From a virus, in IMG/VR virus record IMGVR_UViG_3300005530_000017, positions 1 through 41,135 of that record: a stretch of 41,135 nucleotides of DNA; one strand, given 5' to 3'. The position numbers and the translations under genes were made by a program. Under the pieces are notes generated by a model. That model saw only the letters and a program-made list of their open reading frames with translations. It had not been told where the DNA came from and did not search any database. The stretch's first letter is position 1. Each line of letters opens with the position of its first letter. Of the stretch, positions 6,577 through 13,376 are shown in pieces.

Positions 6577-6783
6577 ATGAGCGACCGCGTGGTCTATATC
6601 CGCCCGCACGTCCGCCTGCCGGGCGCCGTGTTCACGCACCTGATCGCCGACGAATCCACCGTCACCCGATGCGGCGCATTCCGCGGCGAGCAACTCGGTC
6701 CGCACCCGTCCAGCCTGCCGGCGACGTGCCCGGCCTGTCTTGCCGCGCGTGACGCGGAATCCCTCAACCGAGGGCCAGCATGA
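6577..6783 (+). CDS. Small protein with Cys knuckle
   Basis: 68 residues from ATG 6577, with a CGGAG-type ribosome site at 6566-6570. One Cys (C32) in VTRCGAFRGE and a C-terminal CPACLAAR (C51/C54), with His 20 nearby, could hold one zinc. A short motif of this type (RCG...CPACL) is common in small phage and actinobacterial proteins of unknown function. The TGA overlaps the next ATG. Confidence 0.55.
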   Translation: MSDRVVYIRPHVRLPGAVFTHLIADESTVTRCGAFRGEQLGPHPSSLPATCPACLAARDAESLNRGPA

Positions 6784-6995
6784 GCACGCGCCCGCACCAA
6801 ATGGCCTTGCCGCTCGATCCGCCCTGCCCCGCATGTGGCGGCCATTGGCAACGCCCCGCCTTCAACTTCGACCGGCTCGACGCGGACGGTGGCTGCGAAG
6901 TGTTCCAAGTCTGTGCGAAATGCAGGCGCGAAGTTGCCGCCGCTCCGACTGCCGGGGCGGCCCACCCGAACCGAGAGACGATAGACCATGAATGA
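6780..6995 (+). CDS. Small zinc-ribbon protein
   Basis: 71 residues from ATG 6780, overlapping the previous stop. Two knuckles, CPACGG (C18/C21) and CAKCR (C44/C47), separated by a beta hairpin (FNFDRLDADGGCEVFQV) make a standard zinc ribbon. It is likely to bind nucleic acid or a partner protein; no enzyme motif. The next gene begins before it ends. Confidence 0.6.
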   Translation: MSTRPHQMALPLDPPCPACGGHWQRPAFNFDRLDADGGCEVFQVCAKCRREVAAAPTAGAAHPNRETIDHE

Positions 6996-7335
6996 GAGCC
7001 GGACGCAGTTCCTCGCCCGCATCGCGTATTTTCTCGAAGCGCACGGCCGCGACGAAGGCGGGTTATCTGAAGCCACGCGGCAGTCCTTTCAGGCGGACGC
7101 GGATCGCCTGCGCGAAGTGGCGGGCATCCACCCTAGCGCGAACACCCCGCGTTGTCACGAGACGCGATTCAGCACGTATCAGGGCATCCGCCAGCGCGAG
7201 GCGTGCAGTCGGCCTGCCGGCCACGCCGAGCATCACCGCTGGTACTGCGTGAACGCGTGCTTGCACCGGGGCTGTGCCGGACAACGCCCGCGAGTGAGCG
7301 CCGCCGTCCCCTCCACCGGAGAACCGAATGCGTGA
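6988..7335 (+). CDS. Hypothetical protein with N-terminal helical domain and Cys/His tail
   Basis: 115 residues from ATG 6988, overlapping the previous gene by 8 bases. Residues 1-46 are helical (RTQFLARIAYFLEAHG, ATRQSFQADADRLREVAG). The second half has scattered Cys and His (CHETRF, ACSRPAGHAEHHRWYCVNACLHRGC) that look like a metal site. Family not recognised. It overlaps the start of the next small gene. Confidence 0.55.
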   Translation: MNESRTQFLARIAYFLEAHGRDEGGLSEATRQSFQADADRLREVAGIHPSANTPRCHETRFSTYQGIRQREACSRPAGHAEHHRWYCVNACLHRGCAGQRPRVSAAVPSTGEPNA

Positions 7336-7471
7336 CCGGAACCGGCGCTGCCGCGAGACAGGCAAGGTCATGTGGCGCACCCGCGCGGCGGCCACGGAAG
7401 CGCTGGAGCAGTGCGCCCGGATGCGGCGCGAGAAGCGGCGCGCACGTGTGCGGGCAACCGCTGAGGCATGA
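7328..7471 (+). CDS. 47-residue very basic protein
   Basis: ATG 7328, overlapping the previous stop (7333-7335). The protein is nearly one third Arg (RNRRCRETGKVMWRTRAAA, RMRREKRRARVR). The start RCxxTGKVxxRT and the following helix resemble small phage proteins that normally end with a CxxCxxWHLT-type segment. That segment is missing in this frame, and a Cys/His-rich continuation occurs in the overlapping next frame. It may be a truncated relative or a frameshifted pair with 7446-7802. Confidence 0.45.
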   Translation: MRDRNRRCRETGKVMWRTRAAATEALEQCARMRREKRRARVRATAEA

Positions 7472-7802
7472 CTCGACGTACCACGAATGCAGTCACCCCG
7501 GCTGCTACTTCGCATGGCGCGTCGAAACGTCCGCCGACGCGCCCCCCGCCAGCGCGCCGCCGCTCCACGTCCACACCTGCACGGACCCCGGACCATTCAT
7601 CGCCCAGATCGCCGAGCGAGACGCCGAGATCGCACGGCTGCAAGAGGCCGGCAACGCCTTGATGGACGTCGCATGGCATGATGAGGAGTGCCCTCAACGC
7701 TACGAGCCCAGGCGGGATTGCGTCTGCGGCTACGAGGCCGCCTCGAAAGCCTGGCGGGCGCTCGCGGGGGCGGCCCCCAAGACGGAGACCCCACGTGGCT
7801 GA
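7446..7802 (+). CDS. Cys/His-rich protein with coiled helix
   Basis: 118 residues. The best start is GTG 7446, overlapping the previous ORF by 26 bases; the frame is open further upstream but is occupied by other genes. N-terminal metal-type pattern CGQPLRHDSTYHECSHPGC, then a short helix IAQIAERDAEIARLQEAGNALMD (about 57-79), then HDEECPQRYEPRRDCVCGYEAASKAW. The last part resembles a pattern seen in small phage proteins in which Cys and His cluster around a helix. Function unknown. Confidence 0.5.
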   Translation: MCGQPLRHDSTYHECSHPGCYFAWRVETSADAPPASAPPLHVHTCTDPGPFIAQIAERDAEIARLQEAGNALMDVAWHDEECPQRYEPRRDCVCGYEAASKAWRALAGAAPKTETPRG

Positions 7803-8160
7803 GATGCCGAGTGAAACCGAGCGGACCTGCACGACATGCCTACTCTGCCTGCGCGCAGACTACGGCTACTCCAACTACACGGTGGAGGGGACGACGCTTT
7901 CGTGCCTCGCTGGGCTGAACGATGCGCTCGATGGTCAAGAAGAGCCGTGGCGCGAAGTGACACCGGAGCTGGCTGCGATTTTGGACGTCGCCAAGACTTG
8001 CAGACGATATCGCGAGGGCGCGCCAGCGACGCTTGACGTGGATCACGAAGGACTGCCCTACCCAGGGTCGTGGACCGTCGCCCAAGTCAAAGCGGCGGGA
8101 TGCACCGACGACGACGAGGCGGCTGAGTTGATGGTCCAGCGGGAGGCCCGGAGCCCATGA
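7795..8160 (+). CDS. Cys-cluster protein of unknown function
   Basis: 121 residues from GTG 7795, chosen because GGAG at 7784-7787 lies seven bases upstream; ATG 7804 is the alternative. CTTCLLC near residues 13-19, a later Cys (SCLAG) and CRRYREG near residue 65 could bind a metal. The C-terminal third is acidic and helical. Family not recognised. Its TGA overlaps the start of the second RusA-like gene. Confidence 0.55.
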   Translation: MAEMPSETERTCTTCLLCLRADYGYSNYTVEGTTLSCLAGLNDALDGQEEPWREVTPELAAILDVAKTCRRYREGAPATLDVDHEGLPYPGSWTVAQVKAAGCTDDDEAAELMVQREARSP

Positions 8161-8690
8161 GCGGGTTCGCCCTGTCGCTCGAGGAGCAGGTTGACGCTTT
8201 GGTGGCGAAAGGTGCCCCACGCGACAAGGCGGAAGCCGCCGTCTACGGACAGGCGCGTGCCGGCGTCGTCGCATCCGAGCCCGAGCCCGAGAAGCCAACC
8301 GTCGCCCTGCCCTTCACCTTCACGGTCCCGTGGACGCTGCTGGTGGCCGACAACGAAAAGACGGTGCCGCAGAAAGTCCGCACCAAGGACGACCGGATCG
8401 CCGTCAAGAACTGCCTGACCGCCAAGTACGCGCACGCAAAGAAAGAGATCCAGAAGCAGCTCAAAAAGCAGACGGGCGATGCCGATCCGTTCGAGGGCCC
8501 TGCGCACGTCGTGTATCGCTTTTACTGGCCAGACCGGCGCCGCCACGACGCCGCGAACATGCTCAAGCTGCTGAACGACTGCCCTTCCAAGATCGTCTAT
8601 CGCGACGACGCCCAGCTCCACCGTGGCACTTGGACGACGGCCGTAGACCCGGACCGTCCCCGCTGCGAAATCGAAATCCGCCCGCTGTAA
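8157..8690 (+). CDS. rusA: RusA-like Holliday-junction resolvase (copy 2)
   Basis: 177 residues from ATG 8157. Residues 50-177 match RusA: first strand LPFTFTVPWT, a helix with Lys residues, then RRRHDAANMLKLLNDC (D131, N134, K137, D141), IVYRDDAQLHRG (D150-D151) and a last strand PRCEIEIRPL. RusA dimers cut Holliday junctions. Residues 1-45 are an extra helical extension with EEQVDALVAKGA-type spacing that could be a small protein-binding module. This copy fits the family better than the one at 2395. It precedes the RNA ligase by 19 bases. Confidence 0.8.
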   Translation: MSGFALSLEEQVDALVAKGAPRDKAEAAVYGQARAGVVASEPEPEKPTVALPFTFTVPWTLLVADNEKTVPQKVRTKDDRIAVKNCLTAKYAHAKKEIQKQLKKQTGDADPFEGPAHVVYRFYWPDRRRHDAANMLKLLNDCPSKIVYRDDAQLHRGTWTTAVDPDRPRCEIEIRPL

Positions 8691-8709
8691 CCACCCGAAC
8701 GAGACTTTC

Positions 8710-9912
8710 ATGGAACCCGCCATTTTCGGCACGCACGACGAAAAGACACTGGCGCAGCTCGCGGACGTGGCCTCCCGCGCGGACCGGGCCGCGATCATGG
8801 CCGACGGACATCTGGGCTACGTGATGCCGATTGGCGGCGTGGCGGCCTACCGGAACCAGGCCAGCGTCGTCGGCGTCGGGTTCGATATCGCGTGCGGCAA
8901 CGCGGCGATCCGCACGGATCTGACAGTTGAGAGCTTCGACCGCCCGCGCTGGCTCGAGCTCGCGGACGATATCGCGGCGACGGTGAGCTTCGGCGTGGGA
9001 CGGTCGAACCGGGCCGACGATGCGCCGACCGAGCACGAGCTGTTCAAGTCTGACGCATGGGATCTGCTAGCTACGTCGGTCCGTTCGGCGCTCTGGCAGA
9101 AGGCTCGCCAGCAACTCGGCACCGTCGGCTCGGGCAATCACTACGTCGATGTGTTCACCGACGAGCAGGGGCGCATCTGGGTTGGCGTCCATTTCGGCTC
9201 GCGCGGCCTCGGTCATACCATCGCGTCGGGATTTCTCGCGGTTTCGCAGAACCAGCCGTGGGGGACTCGCGTACCTGAACGCGAAGCGCTGCTTGACCTT
9301 GATACCCCGCTCGGTGCGGACTACTGGGCGCTGATGAATCTCGCGGGCGAGTACGCCTACGCTGGCCGCGAATGGGTCGCGCGGAAAGTGGTATCCATCC
9401 TCGGCGGGACCGAGCAGCAGTTGGTCCACAACCACCACAACTTCGCGTGGCGCGAGACACACGAGGGCGAAGACTATATCGTCGTCCGCAAGGGTGCGAC
9501 GCCCGCGTTCCCCGGCCAGCTCGGATTCGTCGGCGGCTCGATGGGCGACGACTCCGTGATTCTTCGCGGCGCGGAAGGTGACACGGCCGAACAGCGCGCG
9601 GCATTGTATTCGACCGTCCACGGCGCCGGCCGTGTCATGTCTCGCACACAGGCCCGCGGCAAGACGAAGGGCTGGGGACCGAAAGCCCGCATCGTCGCGC
9701 CCGGCCTCGTCTCACAAGAAATGCTCGACACCTGGATCAACGAGAAAGGCGTGATCCTGCGCGGCGGCGGACTGGATGAAGCGCCGCACGCCTACCGGCG
9801 ACTTCCCGACGTGCTGGCCGCGCAAGGCTCGACCATCGAAGTCCTGCACACGCTCACGCCGATCATCGTCTGTATGGCGGGCGCTGACGAACACGACCCG
9901 TACAAAGACTGA
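8710..9912 (+). CDS. rtcB: RtcB-like RNA ligase
   Basis: 400 residues from ATG 8710. RtcB joins RNA 2',3'-cyclic-phosphate or 3'-phosphate ends to 5'-OH ends using GTP and Mn2+. All key motifs are present in order: MADGHLGYVMPIGG (31-43), GFDIACGN with D59 and C62, GSGNHY with H144, VHFGSRGLGH with H161, VHNHHNF with H240/H242/H243, and HGAGRVMSR with H304, the guanylylated His of the family. The C-terminal part keeps EAPHAYR and the LTPIIVCMAG end. It is intact and compact compared with cellular RtcB. No archease gene is nearby. In a phage it could repair tRNAs cut by host anticodon nucleases. Confidence 0.93.
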   Translation: MEPAIFGTHDEKTLAQLADVASRADRAAIMADGHLGYVMPIGGVAAYRNQASVVGVGFDIACGNAAIRTDLTVESFDRPRWLELADDIAATVSFGVGRSNRADDAPTEHELFKSDAWDLLATSVRSALWQKARQQLGTVGSGNHYVDVFTDEQGRIWVGVHFGSRGLGHTIASGFLAVSQNQPWGTRVPEREALLDLDTPLGADYWALMNLAGEYAYAGREWVARKVVSILGGTEQQLVHNHHNFAWRETHEGEDYIVVRKGATPAFPGQLGFVGGSMGDDSVILRGAEGDTAEQRAALYSTVHGAGRVMSRTQARGKTKGWGPKARIVAPGLVSQEMLDTWINEKGVILRGGGLDEAPHAYRRLPDVLAAQGSTIEVLHTLTPIIVCMAGADEHDPYKD

Positions 9913-10008
9913 CGCGCGCGCAAATACAACATCTCCAACACGTTACGCCTCCCGCTCGCCGCGGGGGCGGCTCCTCAGAGACGATGAGACCCAACCCCGG
10001 AGACTTGC

Positions 10009-10347
10009 ATGTCTGACTCGATCACCCCTGCGCTCACGCCGGAAGAATGGAAGGCACGTTGCACCGACCGCAGCGGCTCTGTTGGAGTCGGCGACGTTGT
10101 CGTCGTCGTCGATAGCGTCTACGTGGAAAGCGAGGGTTTCTCCCAGTCGCTCCCATATCGGCACGCGACTGCGGCCCTCTGCCTCTACGGCCAGCCGTTC
10201 GGGTTCGCGCAAGCGGATGTCGAAGCCGTCATGGCATGCGCCAAGGCTTCACAGAACACTGGGCTAGATAGCGACACGTTTCTACGAGCTGAGGGCGTGT
10301 CTCGCAAGCTCGCCGCGCTGCTTCCTCCGCCTGAGTCACCGACATGA
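10009..10347 (+). CDS. Hypothetical protein
   Basis: 112 residues from ATG 10009 with GGAGA at 9999-10003. A strand GSVGVGDVVVVVDSVYVE, an aromatic loop and a helix (ADVEAVMACAKASQNT) are visible, then a Pro-rich end. Family not recognised. The preceding 96 bases (9913-10008) hold no gene or clear terminator. The TGA overlaps the next ATG. Confidence 0.6.
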   Translation: MSDSITPALTPEEWKARCTDRSGSVGVGDVVVVVDSVYVESEGFSQSLPYRHATAALCLYGQPFGFAQADVEAVMACAKASQNTGLDSDTFLRAEGVSRKLAALLPPPESPT

Positions 10348-10589
10348 ACAACCAACGCCATCTATTCCTGATCTCCGCCGCGGTCGCCAGCGTGACCGCC
10401 TGCGAACCCCCGACGGCTCCCGTCCGCGACCCCCGCTGCATCTACAAGGGCGACACCCTCGGCGTGCTTTGGACCAGCGGCAACGGCGTCATCACCCACT
10501 GTGACTGGCTGATCGCCGACGTGACGAGCTGCGGCACCAAGCCGGCCCGACTGTCGCCGCCCGCGTGCGTGGTTGGGAAAGCCGCATGA
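10344..10589 (+). CDS. Small lipoprotein or secreted Cys-rich protein
   Basis: 81 residues from ATG 10344. Residues 1-20 are a signal peptide with a lipobox-like end (FLISAAVASVTAC, C20), followed by a Pro-rich spacer (EPPTAPVRDPRC). Four further Cys residues in the mature part could form disulphides. Expected location is the outer or inner membrane facing the periplasm. A role in lysis (outer spanin) or superinfection exclusion is possible but unsupported by position, since it lies far from the lysis genes. Confidence 0.6.
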   Translation: MNNQRHLFLISAAVASVTACEPPTAPVRDPRCIYKGDTLGVLWTSGNGVITHCDWLIADVTSCGTKPARLSPPACVVGKAA

Positions 10590-10789
10590 CGCCACGACTG
10601 ACACCTCGAGAGTGGCAGGTCGCTCGGTTGGTTGCTGAGCGGTGGTCGAATGCCGTCATCGCCGAACGGCTGCACATCAGCGTGTTTACCGTCCAAAACC
10701 ACGTTCGCGCGATTGCGCAAAAGATCCCCGGCGACCGGCAACGCCCACGACAGCGCATACAAGACTACCTGACCACGCGAGCCGCCTGA
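10586..10789 (+). CDS. Stand-alone LuxR/GerE-type HTH regulator
   Basis: 67 residues from ATG 10586, overlapping the previous stop. Residues 4-47 are a complete LuxR-family HTH: LTPREWQVARLVAERWSNAVIAERLHISVFTVQNHVRAIAQKI, with the typical start LTxRExxV, the recognition helix VFTVQNHV and no receiver or sensor domain. GerE-like lone HTH proteins bind dyads as dimers and activate transcription. It is the last early gene, directly ahead of an AT-rich dyad (10804-10822) and the terminase genes. A role as late-gene activator or autoregulator is inferred from this. Confidence 0.85.
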   Translation: MTPRLTPREWQVARLVAERWSNAVIAERLHISVFTVQNHVRAIAQKIPGDRQRPRQRIQDYLTTRAA

Positions 10790-10803
10790 CGTGGCACGTA
10801 GCG

Positions 10804-10822
10804 CTAGCTAACAACTAGCTAG
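10804..10822. promoter_or_regulatory. AT-rich dyad before late genes: candidate operator/late promoter region
   Basis: Perfect 7-bp inverted repeat CTAGCTA-ACAAC-TAGCTAG, 14 bases after the stop of the LuxR-type gene. A second, overlapping 12-bp palindrome (AACTAGCTAGTT) occupies 10813-10824. The island 10803-10846 is clearly more AT-rich than its surroundings. The 19-bp dyad is about the size bound by LuxR-type dimers. TGTGTAAGTA at 10837-10846 could be a weak extended -10 for the late operon. A DNA-packaging (cos/pac) site is an alternative, as terminase genes follow. No gene lies in 10790-10904. Confidence 0.5.
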
Positions 10823-10904
10823 TTAAAGAATGGTCATGTGTAAGTAGGCAAGCGGCCTTAGCTTCGGCAACGAGTTCGGCGGTCCCCACCACTGGCCCCC
10901 TCGC

Positions 10905-11219
10905 GTGCCAAGACGCGCCACGTCAACGAGTTTCGGCGGAATAGCCGGCAACCCTGGCAACAAGACCAAAGCCGGTCCCGGTCGGCCACCCGATACGTTC
11001 AAAAATCGGATGGCGCTTTTGGCGTCTCGTGCGAAAACCGCCAACCAAGTCGAGAAGATCCTGAACGACAAGGATCATCCGGCGTTCATGAAGGCGCTTG
11101 AGTTCGCGGCGGACCGTGGTTTCGGCAAGGTGCCACAGGGCGTGGTTGGCCCAAATGGCGGCCCGCTCGAAGTCCAAGTTCGGTTTGTCCGCGAAGGCCG
11201 CCGGGTGACTGCGTCGTGA
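10905..11219 (+). CDS. terS: Putative small terminase subunit / packaging-associated protein
   Basis: 104 residues from GTG 10905. After a Gly/Pro-rich start (KTKAGPGRPPDTFKNRMALLASR) comes KILNDKDHPAFMKALEFAADRGFGKVPQ, a pattern seen in small phage proteins located just before large terminase. It binds or selects phage DNA in such systems, with TerL doing the cutting and pumping. The assignment rests on position and this pattern; no clear HTH is visible. It overlaps the next gene by four bases (GTGA). Confidence 0.55.
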   Translation: MPRRATSTSFGGIAGNPGNKTKAGPGRPPDTFKNRMALLASRAKTANQVEKILNDKDHPAFMKALEFAADRGFGKVPQGVVGPNGGPLEVQVRFVREGRRVTAS

Positions 11220-11419
11220 GCGCGCCTGAGACGGTCTCGACTCTCGCTGGAACCTACGAGGCGGCCGTGCTGCGTAGTCTGCAGCGCGTTCATTTTTTCA
11301 CAGCGTTGGGTGACGAGTTCGACTGGTTCAACCAGTCCCGGCAGAGTGAGCCGCCGAAGCGAGATTATCTAGCCGAGGCGATGGCGGAGCTCGACGACTT
11401 CTTGGGCTGGGAAGGGTGA
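11216..11419 (+). CDS. Hypothetical 67-residue protein between terminase genes
   Basis: GTG 11216 overlaps the previous TGA, and its TGA (11417-11419) overlaps the GTG of large terminase. Mostly helical and acidic, with aromatic residues (VHFFTALGDEFDWFNQ) and a C-terminal helix. Unknown family; the position suggests a packaging or head accessory role. Confidence 0.6.
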   Translation: MSAPETVSTLAGTYEAAVLRSLQRVHFFTALGDEFDWFNQSRQSEPPKRDYLAEAMAELDDFLGWEG

Positions 11420-12966
11420 GCGCCGTCCTCGAACCAGTGGCCGCGTCCGGCGAGCTCGTACTACCCGAGCCGATTGGCAAGCAGCCCGAATGGCTGGACA
11501 GCCCGGCGACTCGCAAGGTGCTGCGTGTCGGTCGGCGCGGCTCCAAGACCCGCTTCGCGCTGATCGCGGCTATGGCGGGTCACGGTCCAGGATGGGAGGA
11601 TGGCCGCCCGTCGATGCGCGGCGTGCTGCAGGGCGGCGACGTCGTATGGATCGCTCAGAACTACACCAACCTCTCCACCGTGCTATGGCGCGAAGAGATC
11701 GTCCCGCGCATGGGGCATCTGCCGTGGGTCAACCTCAACGTCCAGAAGCACGACGTCGAGATCCCCGGTGTCGGCGCGCTGCTGCTGCGCTCGGGTGACC
11801 GCGAGGCTATCGACTCGATCCGCGGCATCGGCAAGCGGCTCTTCGGCGTGATCGTCGATGAAGCGGCCTGGCTGGACCTACGCGGTGCACTCCAGGACGT
11901 GATTCTGCTTGCGCTGGCGGACAACGACGGGTGGCTCATTCTGATGAGCACCACGAACGCCGGCGCCGATGGCGGCTACGACGATACCGGCGCCCCGCAG
12001 ATCCCGAGCTACTTCAACCTGCTCTGCACGGAGATCCGCGCGGGTAAACGCTCCGACGAGTGGCAGGAGTTCACCGGGACCGCGTTCGACAACCCGACCC
12101 TCTCGCCCAAAGCGATCCAAGACCTGATCGACGAGTACCCGCCGGATAGCCCCAAGCTCCAGCAAGAGGTCTATGCGGCGCTCTTGGAGTCCGGGGTGGG
12201 CCTGGCGCTGCCTGGCCTGTCTGATCGCCACGTCACACCTGCGTTCGCGCCGGAAGGCCACTGGACGCAGTTCGCCGCGTTCGATTGGGGCTATCAGCAC
12301 CCGTGGGCGATGGGGCTCTACTGCGCCGACGAGGACGGGACCGTCTATAAGCAGGACTCGCTCGTGGGGCGGCTGGACCTGCCCGAGCAGATCGACGCGA
12401 AGGCGCGTGCTGGCGGCTTCGACCCCAAGCGGATGGTCGTGTTCGCGGGTGGAGACTGCTGGCGGCAGCGGATGAAGAAAGGCGAGTTCGCGGGGCCGAC
12501 CATCGCTGAGGAGCTGATGAAGCTCGGGTGGCGCATGGTGGCCGCGAATGACGCGCGCGTGGCAGGGCTCAACAACCTGCGCCGGTACACATACCTGCCG
12601 CCCGACCGCCCCGACGCCCGCCCACGCTTTCAGTGGATGGATACGGCGGGCAACCGTGCCTGCCTCGCGCAGATGCAGCGGATGCCGTTGAACCCGTCGA
12701 ATAGCGAGGACGCGCTGAAGGTGGACGCGGACTCGTCGGGTCGCGGCGGTGACGACATGTACGACGAGACGCGCTACGGGCTCATGTCCCGACCGTTGAC
12801 GTCCGTACCATCGGCGGCTGTGGACGAGGAAGGCAAGTCGATGGGCTACAACTACGCCAAGCACCGCCCCAATGAACGCCCGACCGCTGACGCGCTGATG
12901 AGCGAGTGGCTCGGGGAACCCCAGACGGCCACGGTTGGCCGCTACCGCATTCCGGTGAGACGATGA
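11416..12966 (+). CDS. terL: Terminase large subunit
   Basis: 516 residues from GTG 11416. ATPase: Walker A variant GRRGSKTR (G39-R-R-G-S-K44-T45), Walker B LFGVIVDEAAW (D148/E149), motif III STTN (S178-T179-T180). Nuclease: first Asp in AAFDWGYQHPW (D290), a second acidic region around VFAGGDCW, and late acidic residues around DALKVDADSSGRGGDD. It pumps DNA into the prohead and cuts the concatemer. Length is typical. It overlaps both neighbours by four bases within the packaging operon. Headful versus cos cutting cannot be decided from the sequence; the circularly closed assembly is compatible with headful packaging. Confidence 0.93.
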   Translation: MSAVLEPVAASGELVLPEPIGKQPEWLDSPATRKVLRVGRRGSKTRFALIAAMAGHGPGWEDGRPSMRGVLQGGDVVWIAQNYTNLSTVLWREEIVPRMGHLPWVNLNVQKHDVEIPGVGALLLRSGDREAIDSIRGIGKRLFGVIVDEAAWLDLRGALQDVILLALADNDGWLILMSTTNAGADGGYDDTGAPQIPSYFNLLCTEIRAGKRSDEWQEFTGTAFDNPTLSPKAIQDLIDEYPPDSPKLQQEVYAALLESGVGLALPGLSDRHVTPAFAPEGHWTQFAAFDWGYQHPWAMGLYCADEDGTVYKQDSLVGRLDLPEQIDAKARAGGFDPKRMVVFAGGDCWRQRMKKGEFAGPTIAEELMKLGWRMVAANDARVAGLNNLRRYTYLPPDRPDARPRFQWMDTAGNRACLAQMQRMPLNPSNSEDALKVDADSSGRGGDDMYDETRYGLMSRPLTSVPSAAVDEEGKSMGYNYAKHRPNERPTADALMSEWLGEPQTATVGRYRIPVRR

Positions 12967-13376
12967 GCGAGACGAACGGCGCTGGACGCATCCTGTCATT
13001 GACCGACCGCCGCCCGATGAGCAAGGCAGGCGACTACATCACCCGCGCGCAGGCCGAGCAGATCGCCGCGGAACAGGTCGTCGCCGAGTGCGGCAAGGTC
13101 CACGAGTACTACCTGAGTCAAATCCCGGCTTTCTGTGGCCGGATGATCCAGGACGCGCTCCTGCACTATGGGCTGATCGAAGCCCAAGCCGAGACGGCAG
13201 AGGGTGTGACGCCGCTGACAAACGCGGCCAGTGGAGATCGTGCGGGTGCCAGCGAGGAGGTAACCGCCGCCGCAGACGGGCAGACTGTGCCGCGTGAGGC
13301 CCCCGCTCTTGGGAGCGACGTCGAGGCCCCCGGACCCGCCGACTCCACGCCGACGGCGGACGAGGGCCCTGAGTGA
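12963..13376 (+). CDS. Hypothetical protein with acidic disordered tail
   Basis: 137 residues from ATG 12963, overlapping the terminase stop. Residues 25-75 form a helical domain (AEQIAAEQVVAECGKVHEYYLSQ, FCGRMIQDALLHYG). Residues 76-137 are Ala/Glu/Pro-rich and look unstructured. Not recognised. It is probably part of the packaging/head group. Confidence 0.6.
   Translation: MSETNGAGRILSLTDRRPMSKAGDYITRAQAEQIAAEQVVAECGKVHEYYLSQIPAFCGRMIQDALLHYGLIEAQAETAEGVTPLTNAASGDRAGASEEVTAAADGQTVPREAPALGSDVEAPGPADSTPTADEGPE

Noticed and set aside
10344-10589. Outer-membrane spanin for the lysis cassette
   Set aside because: It has a lipobox-like end but lies in the early region, about 24 kb from the endolysin, and is not nested in a spanin gene; kept only as a lipoprotein.
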